From GCA-002722245 sp964230605 (GTDB taxonomy: Bacteria > Bacteroidota > Bacteroidia > Flavobacteriales_C > GCA-002722245), in NCBI GenBank assembly GCA_964230605.1, contig CAXRIN010000058.1, forward strand, positions 12,149-76,148: 64,000 bases of DNA. Direction: 5' to 3'. The notes below the pieces were generated by a model that did no database searches, was not told where the DNA came from, and worked only from the letters and a program-made list of their open reading frames with translations. The position numbers and the translations under genes are program-made. Every line of letters starts with the position of its first letter. The stretch's first letter is position 1. Below are positions 51,683 to 60,841 of the stretch, piece by piece.

Positions 51683-54600
51683 TTACTTCATCGCAATTAC
51701 AACGTCGTCGTTGTACGTTAAAGTGTAAAGAAGTTTACCGTTTTGATCATAATATTTTGCATCTCCATGCATAACTCCCTCAACATAACTCTCTTCCAAC
51801 AATAAAACACCCTTCTTACTATATTTCTTTAATTTCCCATTTAATCTTCCAAAATGGTAATCGGCATCAAATCTAACCTGTCCATTTTCATAGTAAGCTT
51901 TGTAATTTCCATCTATTTTATCATGCAAATAATTAGCTTCAACCCAAGGCTTACCATTACTATGTAATCGTTTATATGGCCCCTCGTATAAACCATTTTT
52001 CATAGCATATTCTGAACCTAACTGACCGTTATTATAATACGTTATAATTAAACCGTTACCATTTATTTGAATTGGTTCAATTAGCTTGCCATCTTTTTCG
52101 TAACCGTATGAAACACATTCTCCACCATTAAAAGTTCTGCTAATTACCACTTCTCCAAAAGCATCATGGTTTTCAAAAGTTCCATGAGTAAAACCATGAT
52201 TTTCAGGTGCATTACTATTTACAACTCCCGAAGGATGAAAGTAATTGGTTCCTGTTAAAGTTCCGTTTTTATCGTAATATTCAACTTCCTTAATTCCACC
52301 GTCAATAAAATATCTGGTTAGGGAATCTATAACTATTCCTTTTTCATATACAGCTTTTGAGGACATTTTTCCATTGTGGTAAAAATGCTTCCATTCCCCA
52401 TCTTTTTTGCCATAAGAATAAACACCTTTACCCATTGTTTTACCATCAGGGTAATAACTTACAAATGGTCCGTGATCCTCTCCGTGATTTTGAGTGAATG
52501 ACTGAATTAATTTTCCATTTGGATAATAAAACTCCTTTTTTCCATGATGTTCACCACCATCTAAATTTGAAACTAAGAACTTATTTCCAGTAACACTTAA
52601 AAAGTTATATGCACCTTTTCCAGCGGGTGTTTTAATTTTACACACAACTTCCCCAGTAGTATCAATAACTTCTGTTTTATATTGAACAGAGCCTTTATAA
52701 AAGTAGTTGGCTCTCTTCTTCCCGTCGATTGCAAAATCTTGTAAATTACCTATTATTTCACCATTGCTACGCCATTGAATTTCACTTAATTCGCCATTTG
52801 GGTGATAATACTTCCACTCTCCAACCTGCTCTCCATTTTGGTAGTGTCCTTCAGCATACAAAGTAGCATTATCATAGTATGATTTATAAAGCCCATGAAG
52901 TTCTCCGTTCAAATAATATGATTCAACAGAAATGCCTCCCCAATCGAAAAACTCTTTTCCCTCACCTTGAAGAATTCCTTTTTCATAAGTATACTGCTCT
53001 TTTACTTGTCCATTTTTCCAATACAAAGTATACGGTCCGTGATAATTATTTCCCTTCTTCGATCCAACAATGTACTTAAAGCCAAATCGATCATTTAGTT
53101 GATAATTCTTTTTTCCTTTTGATATAATTTCTCCTTTATCGTTGTAGTTGTTATACTTTTTAAACTTTCCATTCTTATAATAATGCTCCCACAAAACTTT
53201 ATTTTCAAAACCATAATCTTTATAAACACCATGTAAGTTGCCATTAGCGTATTGGCAAAAAACCATTGTGTCCCCATTAGCATCAAACTCTATATAATCA
53301 CCATGCAATTTGTCATTTTTGTAACTGTATATGTATGCCACAGCACCATCATAAAAGTAACTTTTCCAATCGCCCGACTTATCTCCACCTTTAAACTGAC
53401 CTTCGACAGCAATTTTTCCATTAGAGTGATATTCAACATAATCACCTATTGCCTTTCCTCTGCTATAAATTCTTTTTCTAATCGTATCTCCTTCAGGACT
53501 CAACACAACAAATTCACCATCCCTTTCGCCGTCAATTAAATTCACTTCTGAAGCCTTTTGACCAGTAGTGTAGAACTCCTGCAATGGCCCATTGGCCTCA
53601 TTATTTTTGAATACTTTTATTTGACTAATAATCCCTTTATTATCATAAATCTTTACTTCACCATTCAACTCATTATCTTGAAACTCTCCATCATAACTTG
53701 GTGTACCGTCCTTACGAGCATAAAAACCAAAACCATTTAATTTACCGTCTTCATAAACACCAGATTCCTTTAAAACACCATCTTCATCATACCAAAAGTT
53801 TTCACCTTGTAGTTTTCCTTCATCATTGTAATTAGTTTTAGCCGCCACTTTCCCCGATGAATAAAAATATATCCAGGGTCCAACTTTCTCATCTTTCTCA
53901 TTCAGTTTACCCACTGCCGACAACATTCCTCTTCCATCTAAAATGTAATCCCTCTGGTAAACTTTACCATTCACTTCAAACTTGTTTTCATTCACATGGT
54001 CATACCAATAATCTACTAATAGCTCTTCAAAAGCATTTACTTGATATTCATAGGTATTCACCAATTTTTGAATGGATAGATCCTGAATAACAGCAAGGAG
54101 ATATAATGTATATCCTTTTTCCAAACCTTTCTTTTTCACTTCTTGAAAGAATTTACCGTAGTAATTCATTGTAAAATCACTTGTTCCTTCTTTATAAGAA
54201 AACTGATTAAACATTAAATCGGTAACATTATTTGCTGAATAATTAAGAGACAAAGCGGATTTATAGTCTCTATTCAAAGCTAATTTTGAAGTGATTAAAT
54301 TATTCACATTACTAAACAACTTATTGTCATCTTCTTCACGAGAAACTTCAAAATTATTTTGCATCATATTTTCCATATCCCCGAAGGCCTTTTTTAAAAC
54401 CGTAGAATTTCTATTAGAAATTATCGCCATTTGGAAACCTAAAATGGCTTCCATTTCTCTTCCTTCTTCAGCCATAATTTTGGCCAATTGATAATGTGAT
54501 GGAGAATGTTGCGGGTGTTGCATTAAAATGGCCTGCAACTTGGCCTTTGCCTCTTCATATTTGCCTTGATCCTCCAGCATTAATGCAACCAGAAATTCAT

Positions 54601-54994
54601 ATTGAAAGTAAAGAGGAAAACGCTTTTTAGCAATAGTAATAGAGGCCTTCGCTTTTTCGAATTCTCTTAAATCAATCAAAGATTTTATTTTATAATAATG
54701 TGCCTCCGACTCAAATTTTGATTCTCTCTCAATTGCCTTTTCACAAGTATTGATTACATCTTTGTAATATTTTCCCGTGTACTCAGCTATCCATTTATTG
54801 AGTTGTCCTAGTTCATAAAGTGTATCACTGGAATTTATTCTATCAAAATAATCAAAAGCAGCAGAGAACTCCTCTTGAGCTAAATGTTCGTATGCTTTTA
54901 CAAAATGTTTATTAGATGGAACAAACTCATAATCAGCTTGTCCGAATAAAAAATGCGCTGATAATACACCAAACGCTAAAATAAATTTCCTCAT
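51683..54994 (-). CDS. Giant TPR plus MORN-repeat (YwqK-like) exported protein
   Basis: 1103-residue protein with a signal peptide ending near FLFGQ. Residues 30-200 form TPR-like helical pairs (EFEKAKASITIAKKRF, KYEEAKAKLQAILMQHP). From about 340 to the end are some thirty MORN_2/YwqK-type repeats of about 23 residues with the pattern G-x-W-x-x-Y-(Y/F)-x-x-G-x-(V/L), for example GDWKSYFYDGAVAYI and GEWKYYHPNGELSEIQ. Such beta-hairpin repeats stack into a long sheet. Databases often label them toxin-antitoxin YwqK antitoxins, which says little about function. It leads the operon with the two DUF3857 genes. Confidence 0.88.
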   Translation of the reverse strand: MRKFILAFGVLSAHFLFGQADYEFVPSNKHFVKAYEHLAQEEFSAAFDYFDRINSSDTLYELGQLNKWIAEYTGKYYKDVINTCEKAIERESKFESEAHYYKIKSLIDLREFEKAKASITIAKKRFPLYFQYEFLVALMLEDQGKYEEAKAKLQAILMQHPQHSPSHYQLAKIMAEEGREMEAILGFQMAIISNRNSTVLKKAFGDMENMMQNNFEVSREEDDNKLFSNVNNLITSKLALNRDYKSALSLNYSANNVTDLMFNQFSYKEGTSDFTMNYYGKFFQEVKKKGLEKGYTLYLLAVIQDLSIQKLVNTYEYQVNAFEELLVDYWYDHVNENKFEVNGKVYQRDYILDGRGMLSAVGKLNEKDEKVGPWIYFYSSGKVAAKTNYNDEGKLQGENFWYDEDGVLKESGVYEDGKLNGFGFYARKDGTPSYDGEFQDNELNGEVKIYDNKGIISQIKVFKNNEANGPLQEFYTTGQKASEVNLIDGERDGEFVVLSPEGDTIRKRIYSRGKAIGDYVEYHSNGKIAVEGQFKGGDKSGDWKSYFYDGAVAYIYSYKNDKLHGDYIEFDANGDTMVFCQYANGNLHGVYKDYGFENKVLWEHYYKNGKFKKYNNYNDKGEIISKGKKNYQLNDRFGFKYIVGSKKGNNYHGPYTLYWKNGQVKEQYTYEKGILQGEGKEFFDWGGISVESYYLNGELHGLYKSYYDNATLYAEGHYQNGEQVGEWKYYHPNGELSEIQWRSNGEIIGNLQDFAIDGKKRANYFYKGSVQYKTEVIDTTGEVVCKIKTPAGKGAYNFLSVTGNKFLVSNLDGGEHHGKKEFYYPNGKLIQSFTQNHGEDHGPFVSYYPDGKTMGKGVYSYGKKDGEWKHFYHNGKMSSKAVYEKGIVIDSLTRYFIDGGIKEVEYYDKNGTLTGTNYFHPSGVVNSNAPENHGFTHGTFENHDAFGEVVISRTFNGGECVSYGYEKDGKLIEPIQINGNGLIITYYNNGQLGSEYAMKNGLYEGPYKRLHSNGKPWVEANYLHDKIDGNYKAYYENGQVRFDADYHFGRLNGKLKKYSKKGVLLLEESYVEGVMHGDAKYYDQNGKLLYTLTYNDDVVIAMK

Positions 54995-55100
54995 GGTAGT
55001 TGTTGTTGACCCTAATTTAACCAGAAATAAGTAAAAAAAGGCCTACTCCGATTAATGTTTCTCGATGTTTAACACAGTTTAAATTGAACTGGATCAACAT

Positions 55101-55574
55101 TTATTCTTCATAATTATCATCATGAACTCCCTTTTTTAATCCCTTGAATAATCTTTCCAATTGACCAACTAGAAATGTAATTACAATAGAAATAACAGCG
55201 AATATAATTGCTGCTCGATGTAAACCAATTCCGATAATTGATCCTAAACCTGCAATTAGCCAAATAAAAGATGCAGAGGTAACCCCAATTACCAAACCTT
55301 TTTTAGAAAACATCACTCCGGCTCCAAGAAAACCTACACCAGTTACAATCTGACCAATAACTCGTGTATAATCACCATTAAAATTGACAACCGATTTTGA
55401 AATGGCCACAAAAATATAGGTGCTCATGCATATGATTATACTTGTTCTAATCCCTGCAGGCTTACCGTAATATTGTCTTTCAAATCCAATTACAGATCCG
55501 CATATCACACAGGTTAAAATTGATTTCCATGAAAACGGTTCAATATCCACCAACCATCTCTCTAATAACTCCAT
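55101..55574 (-). CDS. MgtC/SapB family membrane protein
   Basis: 157-residue inner-membrane protein of the MgtC/SapB family. It has four to five hydrophobic helices, the N-terminal GFERQYYGKPAGIRTSIIICM, and TGVGFLGAGVMFSKKGLVIGVTSASFIW. It has no C-terminal regulatory ACT-like domain, so it is closer to SapB than to full-length MgtC. Functions proposed for the family include magnesium homeostasis and ATP synthase inhibition. It stands alone, 37 bases downstream of the yraN stop and in the same direction. Confidence 0.9.
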   Translation of the reverse strand: MELLERWLVDIEPFSWKSILTCVICGSVIGFERQYYGKPAGIRTSIIICMSTYIFVAISKSVVNFNGDYTRVIGQIVTGVGFLGAGVMFSKKGLVIGVTSASFIWLIAGLGSIIGIGLHRAAIIFAVISIVITFLVGQLERLFKGLKKGVHDDNYEE

Positions 55575-55611
55575 GGGTTGTAAACGGAAAATAAGTTAGA
55601 AGGGTTATAAA

Positions 55612-55983
55612 TCAATACTCAAGTGTCATTGAACTAAAAGAATCTACAAGATGATCTAGTTTTGATTTTTGATCATTTAAAATGATAGATATAATATCAA
55701 ATCGAACAGGAAGTTCAAGTTGTAAGTTTTCTAAATAAACATGAGCAACCTTTAAGATATCTTTTTCTTTTTGATAGTTAACCGCTTCTTCAGGTTCTCC
55801 AAACTTGTTAGATGTTCTTGTTTTTACCTCAACAAAAACTAACTCCTCCCCATCTTCAGCAATAATATCCACCTCTAAATTGCTCATTCTCCAATTAGTA
55901 TGATGAATTATATATCCTTTGCTTTTTAAATACTGAACTGCAATTTTCTCTCCCTCCTGTCCTACTTGATTGTGAAATGCCAC
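55612..55983 (-). CDS. yraN: YraN/UPF0102 endonuclease-fold protein
   Basis: 123-residue small protein of the UPF0102 family with the restriction-endonuclease fold: GQEGEKIAVQYLKSKGY, then VDIIAEDGEELVFVEVKTR, which contains the Asp and the Glu-x-Lys of a PD-(D/E)xK site. It begins with GTG, sharing one base with the dprA stop. Its cellular role is not well defined; pairing with dprA is common and suggests work on DNA during uptake or repair. Confidence 0.93.
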   Translation of the reverse strand: MAFHNQVGQEGEKIAVQYLKSKGYIIHHTNWRMSNLEVDIIAEDGEELVFVEVKTRTSNKFGEPEEAVNYQKEKDILKVAHVYLENLQLELPVRFDIISIILNDQKSKLDHLVDSFSSMTLEY

Positions 55984-57098
55984 TATGCTTTGATTTGAAA
56001 ATTATTTCCAGGCAATGCTTTTATAGCACCATTCAATTCTAGGCTGAATAATAAACCTGAAACTTTCTGTACAGTTTGATTCATTTGAATGGCTATTTGT
56101 TCTTTATTAGATACTCCTTTTGATTGAATAATTTCAATAATTTTTCGCTCTTCATCATTTAATTCTGAAAATAAATTAAGCTGCTTTTGAGGCATACTTG
56201 TGTTTGCTTCAACCCAATTCATTACTTGTAATACATCATCACCCGATTCAATAAGGGCTGCTTTGTTTGACTTAATTAATGCGTTACAGCCTGCTGAATA
56301 AATATCAATTGTTCTTCCCGGAACGGCAAAAACATCTCTTCCATAAGAATGAGCAATATTTGCTGTTATAAGAGCACCACCTTTAGCTGCTGCTTCAACC
56401 AAAATTGTAGCATCAGCAATCCCTGCAACAATTCTATTTCTTTTCGGAAAATTCTCTCTGTCAGGGTTAGTTCCACTCATAAATTCCGTTAATAACCCTC
56501 CATTTTCCAGCATACTTTTAGCTAAATGACGATTTTGTTGAGGGTATATTTTATCCAACCCATGAGCCAAAACACCTACAGTGGGAATATTATTTTCAAG
56601 CGAATATTTATGAGCAAAAGCGTCTATTCCATATGCCAATCCGCTAACGATTAACACATCTTGTTTTTTCAAATCCTCAATAATTTTTTGAGTCATATCA
56701 TCGCCATAACCAGTTGCCTTTCTTGCTCCTACAATTGAAACAATTTTTTGATTATTTAATCCTGGTATCCCTTTGTAATACAACACGAAAGGCCCGTCTT
56801 GACAATCTTTTAACTTTTGAGGATAATGTTCATCATCATAACACCAAATGGAAATTTGATGCTTTTGAATAAAGTTCAATTCTCTCTCCGCCCTTTTTAA
56901 TGCATCTGATTTTACCTGATTATCCAGTAATGTTGATAATAAAACTCTACCTACCCCAGGGATTTCTTGAAGCTCTTTTTTAGAAGCTTTAAATATATTT
57001 CGTGCGCCTTTAAAGTACTCTGTTAGCAACTTGGCAAATAAATCTCCAATTCCCGGCAACTGGATTAATGCTATTCGATATAGGATTTCTTGATTCAT
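55983..57098 (-). CDS. dprA: DNA processing protein DprA
   Basis: 371-residue DprA/Smf. An N-terminal helix-hairpin-helix-like region (LPGIGDLFAKLL, IPGVGRVLL) is followed by the Rossmann DNA_processg_A domain: VSIVGARKATGYG, SGLAYGIDAFAH, GGLLTEF and FPKRNRIVAGIADATIL. A C-terminal winged helix (about 315-371) follows. DprA loads RecA onto incoming single-stranded DNA, so it is a sign of natural transformation ability. An exact -7 box is present at 57113-57120. It overlaps yraN by one base. Confidence 0.95.
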   Translation of the reverse strand: MNQEILYRIALIQLPGIGDLFAKLLTEYFKGARNIFKASKKELQEIPGVGRVLLSTLLDNQVKSDALKRAERELNFIQKHQISIWCYDDEHYPQKLKDCQDGPFVLYYKGIPGLNNQKIVSIVGARKATGYGDDMTQKIIEDLKKQDVLIVSGLAYGIDAFAHKYSLENNIPTVGVLAHGLDKIYPQQNRHLAKSMLENGGLLTEFMSGTNPDRENFPKRNRIVAGIADATILVEAAAKGGALITANIAHSYGRDVFAVPGRTIDIYSAGCNALIKSNKAALIESGDDVLQVMNWVEANTSMPQKQLNLFSELNDEERKIIEIIQSKGVSNKEQIAIQMNQTVQKVSGLLFSLELNGAIKALPGNNFQIKA

Positions 57099-57112
57099 AG
57101 TTATGCTAATAG

Positions 57113-57120
57113 CAAAACTA
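57113..57120 (-). promoter_or_regulatory. -7 promoter box of dprA
   Basis: The minus strand reads TAGTTTTG (TAnnTTTG) 14 bases before the dprA ATG, downstream of the thiL terminator at 57155-57180. Confidence 0.5.
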
Positions 57121-57146
57121 TATTTATACAGTAAATACTCCTTTTT

Positions 57147-57180
57147 AAAAACAAAAAAGCGATCATTCAGGATCGCTTTT
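57147..57180 (-). terminator. Terminator after thiL
   Basis: Perfect 10-bp stem AAAAGCGATC (57155-57164) with GATCGCTTTT (57171-57180) and a 6-base loop. The minus strand continues TTTTTTGTTTTTAAAA. It lies 33 bases after the thiL stop. Confidence 0.85.
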
Positions 57181-57213
57181 TACATTTATGGAATAATTAA
57201 GATGTTTTTTGTT

Positions 57214-58260
57214 TTATTTTTCCTCATTAAGTCCATTCCAACCTTGAGCCTCAATTGGATGTGTTGAACCATCTTTAGCTGTTAATTTATAACCTTCTGA
57301 TTCTTCAACAAAATGACCAACAACCGTAAACATTGGATGATTTTTAATTTTTTCATAATCAGCTAAATCAATAGCAAACAATAACTCATAATCTTCACCC
57401 CCGTTCAAAGCACACATTGTTGGATCTAAATGATTGTCTCTTGCTCTATCAAAAGTTTGCTGATCGATTGGTAATTTATCTTCATAAATTGATACACCAA
57501 CTTTGCTTTGCTTACATAAATGCAAAACTTCAGAAGATAAACCGTCTGAAATATCAATCATAGCGTTTGGTTTAACGCCAAGCGTTTCAAATTCACGAAT
57601 TACATCCAATCTTGCCTCCGGCTTTAATTGTCTCTCTAAAATGTAATCACAATCTGATAAATCAGGCTGTACACTAGGACTTTCTTCATAAATCTGCTTT
57701 TCTCTTTCTAAGATTTGCAGCCCCATATAAGCTCCTCCTAAATCTCCTGAAACAACTAACAAATTAGATTCTTTTGCACCATCTCGATAAACAATCTTAC
57801 CTTCTTTTCCTTCACCAATTGCAGTAATTGAAATGGTTAAACCAGATAGTGAAGATGTAGTATCACCTCCTATTAAATCAACATTATATAACTCGCAAGC
57901 TAAATGAATTCCCTCATAAATTTCCTCAACAGCCTCTAGTGAAAATCTGTTAGACAAAGACAAAGAAACTGTGATTTGACGAGGTATTCCGTTCATTGCA
58001 ATAATGTCCGAAATATTCACCATCACAGCCTTGTATCCCAAATGCTTCAAAGGAACATAGCTCAAATCAAAATGAACGCCCTCAACCAAAAGATCTGTAG
58101 AAATTAAAGTTTTAGAATCAGCATCATACTGAATTACAGCAGCGTCATCACCTATTCCTCTCAACGAGGATTCGTTTCTAATTTCAACGTTCTTTTTTAT
58201 TAAATCAATCAATCCAAACTCACCTAGTTCGGATAATTCTGTTCTTTTTTCTTCACTCAT
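57214..58260 (-). CDS. thiL: Thiamine-monophosphate kinase
   Basis: 348-residue ThiL, an ATP-dependent kinase making thiamine diphosphate from thiamine phosphate. Motifs: GIGDDAAVIQY near the start, STDLLVEGVHFD, IGGDTTSS, SGDLGGAYMGLQIL and the C-terminal GGEDYELLFA. It belongs to the PurM-like fold. The start overlaps the preceding small secreted protein gene by four bases (ATGA). No other thiamine gene is nearby. Confidence 0.96.
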   Translation of the reverse strand: MSEEKRTELSELGEFGLIDLIKKNVEIRNESSLRGIGDDAAVIQYDADSKTLISTDLLVEGVHFDLSYVPLKHLGYKAVMVNISDIIAMNGIPRQITVSLSLSNRFSLEAVEEIYEGIHLACELYNVDLIGGDTTSSLSGLTISITAIGEGKEGKIVYRDGAKESNLLVVSGDLGGAYMGLQILEREKQIYEESPSVQPDLSDCDYILERQLKPEARLDVIREFETLGVKPNAMIDISDGLSSEVLHLCKQSKVGVSIYEDKLPIDQQTFDRARDNHLDPTMCALNGGEDYELLFAIDLADYEKIKNHPMFTVVGHFVEESEGYKLTAKDGSTHPIEAQGWNGLNEEK

Positions 58261-58646
58261 TTCTTTTCTCCCATCTTTTCCGCGGCCTTGCTAGACTCAC
58301 GGTATGACTGTTGATACTTCATCACCAAAGCATATTTTTCACAGCTTTTAGCTAATTCGTTTTCTACTTTAATTAGCAAGCTACCTCCGATACCAACTTT
58401 CGCGGCATCTTCTTCTCTTCTTTTCTCGGTTTCGTAATTTTTCCTAATTGCCACTTCATTTTTAGCAACGGCCTCAGAAAAACACTGCATCTTTATCGCA
58501 TTTGAAAACTTAATAATTTGAGCTGTGTCAACATTATTTAAACAAACACAAGCGCTATCTGCAACTTGCTCTTCTAATGATAATTGTGCTTTCGACAAGC
58601 TTGTGATTCCGATTACAAGTAATAAGATTAATCCTAGTTTTTTCAT
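58257..58646 (-). CDS. Small secreted protein with conserved cysteines
   Basis: 129-residue exported protein of unknown function. After a signal peptide (cut near LSKAQ) come a CVC pair (about 33-35), Cys at about 55 and another near 102, which could form two disulfides. The rest is helical and rich in Lys and Glu. It overlaps thiL by four bases, so the two are cotranscribed. This kind of short Cys-containing secreted protein is common in Bacteroidota but I cannot assign a role. Confidence 0.75.
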   Translation of the reverse strand: MKKLGLILLLVIGITSLSKAQLSLEEQVADSACVCLNNVDTAQIIKFSNAIKMQCFSEAVAKNEVAIRKNYETEKRREEDAAKVGIGGSLLIKVENELAKSCEKYALVMKYQQSYRESSKAAEKMGEKK

Positions 58647-58847
58647 AATAGTAATTTTTTAAAAATTAAATTCGGATGTATCACATAATTAAAGGTCTTA
58701 TAAAGTTAGCGCAATTTATTTAGTTTTAAATTACCACTTTCATTATCTGTTTTCTACCCTCATTTTAGATTTAGCAAAATAATTCCTTTCAAAAAATGTG
58801 ACTTATGAAAAATTTTATCACATTTGAACAAACTTTTATCCTTAACA

Positions 58848-59393
58848 ATGAGTGTTTTTATTCCTTTTGATGAAAAAGTTGAAGTTTATAGCGATGCAAT
58901 TTATGCTATGATTAAAGCATTTCCTGTAGGAGAGGAAAAACGCCATGAAATCTTAAAAAATAATGGCTTGAATTTGAAAGACAATACTTGGTACAGCCAA
59001 CAAAAATTTCTTTCAAGTCTTAAAGATTTAAGTGAAGAAACAGGCAGAGAATTTTTAGAAAAGGTTGGTGAAACAATTCCTGAATATGCTGTTTTCCCAG
59101 ACAGCATTGTTGATTTAGAAAACGCTTTAAAGTCTTTGGATACAGCTTACAAAATGAATCATAGAAATGGTGAAATTGGTTACTACAAGGTCACTTGCTT
59201 TGATGCAATTCATAAAAAAGCCGAAATGGTTTGCAAAAACCCTTACCCCAGCGAGTTCGACTTAGGTTTAATTAAAGCATTAGTTTTAAAATTTTTACCA
59301 AAAAATTCCTTTTTCTATGATGTTCAATTAGATAAATCTAAAGAAACCAGACAAAATGGTGCAGATAGCTGTACCTACATCATAACTTGGTAA
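58848..59393 (+). CDS. V4R/heme-NO-binding-like fold protein of unknown function
   Basis: 181-residue cytosolic protein. The pattern of a central helical segment (EEKRHEILKNNGL), NTWYSQQKFLSSLKDLSEETG, an alpha/beta region with GEIGYYKV, and a closing motif ADSCTYIITW with Cys followed by alternating hydrophobic residues recalls the V4R/HNOB-like ligand-binding fold. No His in the expected heme position could be confirmed. The frame extends to a TTG at 58824, but the ATG at 58848 fits better. Only 3 bases separate it from the HAD gene downstream. The assignment is weak. Confidence 0.6.
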   Translation: MSVFIPFDEKVEVYSDAIYAMIKAFPVGEEKRHEILKNNGLNLKDNTWYSQQKFLSSLKDLSEETGREFLEKVGETIPEYAVFPDSIVDLENALKSLDTAYKMNHRNGEIGYYKVTCFDAIHKKAEMVCKNPYPSEFDLGLIKALVLKFLPKNSFFYDVQLDKSKETRQNGADSCTYIITW

Positions 59394-59396
59394 ACA

Positions 59397-60020
59397 ATGA
59401 AAAATATTCAAAACATAATTCTTGATTTAGGAGGGGTTTTAATTAACCTCGATTATCACAAAACAAATTCGGAATTAGGTAAACTTGGTTTAGCAGATGC
59501 TTTTACAAAGGCTAAGCAAATAGATTTATTTGACGATTTAGAAGAAGGCAAAATCACTAATGAAGAATTCCTAGTGGGCTTCAATAAACTTGCTAATCAA
59601 AATCATAATCATGAAACAATCATTGAAGCATGGAATGCTATTTTGCTGGATTTCCCAATTGCACGCCTAAACTTGGTTCAAGAACTTAATAAAAATTATC
59701 GAGTTTTTCTCTTCAGTAACACAAACGCTATACATATTGAGGAGGTATATAGAATTCTCCAAAGGGATCACGGAGTTCCAAATTTAGACGATCATTTTGA
59801 AAAGGTATATTTATCAAATGAACTTGGGATTCGAAAACCAAAACCAGAAGGTTTTCTTCATATCATAGACACACATGAATTGAATCCAACAGAGACTTTA
59901 TTCATTGATGATAGTCCTCAACACATCGTTGGAGCTAAAGAAGCAGGTATACATGCCGAGTGGCTAGATTTAGAAAAGGAGGACATCCACGGAATGTTAA
60001 ACCGTTTATCTTTAATTTAG
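59397..60020 (+). CDS. HAD family hydrolase (YihX-like phosphatase)
   Basis: 207-residue haloacid-dehalogenase hydrolase. Motif I is ILDLGGVLINLD (nucleophile Asp), motif II FLFSNTN (Ser), motif III GIRKPKPEGF (Lys) and motif IV LFIDDSPQHIVGA (two Asp). A helical cap (about 17-85) sits between I and II, the arrangement of YihX and other sugar phosphatases. The likely substrate is a sugar phosphate but is not defined. It follows the V4R-like gene by 3 bases, so they share a transcript. Confidence 0.9.
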   Translation: MKNIQNIILDLGGVLINLDYHKTNSELGKLGLADAFTKAKQIDLFDDLEEGKITNEEFLVGFNKLANQNHNHETIIEAWNAILLDFPIARLNLVQELNKNYRVFLFSNTNAIHIEEVYRILQRDHGVPNLDDHFEKVYLSNELGIRKPKPEGFLHIIDTHELNPTETLFIDDSPQHIVGAKEAGIHAEWLDLEKEDIHGMLNRLSLI

Positions 60021-60066
60021 CAAAAACCTACACCGATCTCACTAATCTAGCAGATATGAAAAACCT

Positions 60067-60091
60067 GTGAAATTCGTGAAATTTGTGTGAG
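60067..60091 (+). repeat. Short GTGAAATTC tandem motif before ispD
   Basis: GTGAAATTC and GTGAAATTT follow each other with a degenerate third unit GTGTGAGAA, just upstream of the ispD start. A very similar sequence is scattered between genes in many Bacteroidota, so this is likely a dispersed intergenic element or promoter-linked repeat. Confidence 0.4.
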
Positions 60092-60101
60092 AATCAAATA
60101 A

Positions 60102-60770
60102 ATGAATTCAGTAGTTATAGTTGCAGGAGGAAAAGGGTTAAGAATGGGAAGTGAAATTCCAAAACAATTCATGGTACTTAATTCCGAACCAGTTTTAATG
60201 CACACCATTCGCGCTTTTTACAATTGGGACAATAATTGTGAAATTGTTTTAGTGTTACCTGCTAGTCAGCAATCTTATTGGCAACTTTTAGTTGATCAAT
60301 ATGAATTTGACATTACTATTAAAATTACAACAGGTGGAAAAACACGATTTCACTCTGTAAAAAACGGACTTGAAGAAACTACCGGAAGTTTAATTGGAAT
60401 CCATGATGGTGTTAGACCTTTAGTTAGTGAGCAGACTATTAAAAAGTGTTTTGAAGTTGCCGAATCTCACGGAAATGCTATTCCATGCATACCAGTAAAC
60501 GACTCACTTAGAGTTGTAGAAAAAGGAAAAAATAAATTGGTTGATCGCTCAAAATATTTCCGAATTCAAACTCCGCAGGTTTTTCAAAGACCTATTATTA
60601 TGAAAGGTTTTGAGCAGGATTACTCTGATGAATTTACCGACGATGCCTCGGTAATTGAAAAAGCCGGAGAAATTATTCAATTAGTAGAAGGCAACGAAGA
60701 AAACATCAAAATCACAAGACCTACGGATTTAAAGATTGCAAAAGTGTTTGTTAGTGACCTTTACTCTTAA
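60102..60770 (+). CDS. ispD: 2-C-methyl-D-erythritol 4-phosphate cytidylyltransferase
   Basis: 222-residue IspD, which attaches CMP to methylerythritol phosphate in the non-mevalonate isoprenoid pathway. It shows the nucleotide-binding VIVAGGKGLRMGSEIPKQF, IGIHDGVRPLVS, RIQTPQVFQ and FTDDASVIEKAG motifs, all in order. The length is normal for the family. Undecaprenyl carrier for the polysaccharide clusters is ultimately made from this pathway. It converges on asd with a shared terminator. Confidence 0.95.
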   Translation: MNSVVIVAGGKGLRMGSEIPKQFMVLNSEPVLMHTIRAFYNWDNNCEIVLVLPASQQSYWQLLVDQYEFDITIKITTGGKTRFHSVKNGLEETTGSLIGIHDGVRPLVSEQTIKKCFEVAESHGNAIPCIPVNDSLRVVEKGKNKLVDRSKYFRIQTPQVFQRPIIMKGFEQDYSDEFTDDASVIEKAGEIIQLVEGNEENIKITRPTDLKIAKVFVSDLYS

Positions 60771-60789
60771 TTTTTCGCCCACTAACAAA

Positions 60790-60820
60790 AAACAAAAGCC
60801 CCAGCAAATGCCAGGGCTTT
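60790..60820 (-). terminator. Terminator between convergent ispD and asd
   Basis: AAAGCCC (60795-60801) pairs with GGGCTTT (60814-60820) around a 12-base loop. The minus strand then reads TGTTTTTTGTT, so it mainly serves asd; on the plus strand the following bases are only moderately T-rich. Confidence 0.7.
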
Positions 60821-60841
60821 GAAATATTTAAAGAAACCTAA

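Noticed and set aside
53252..54090. Several 60-95 codon rightward ORFs opposite the MORN-repeat gene
   Set aside because: They are antisense shadows of the repetitive MORN coding sequence without any domain signal.
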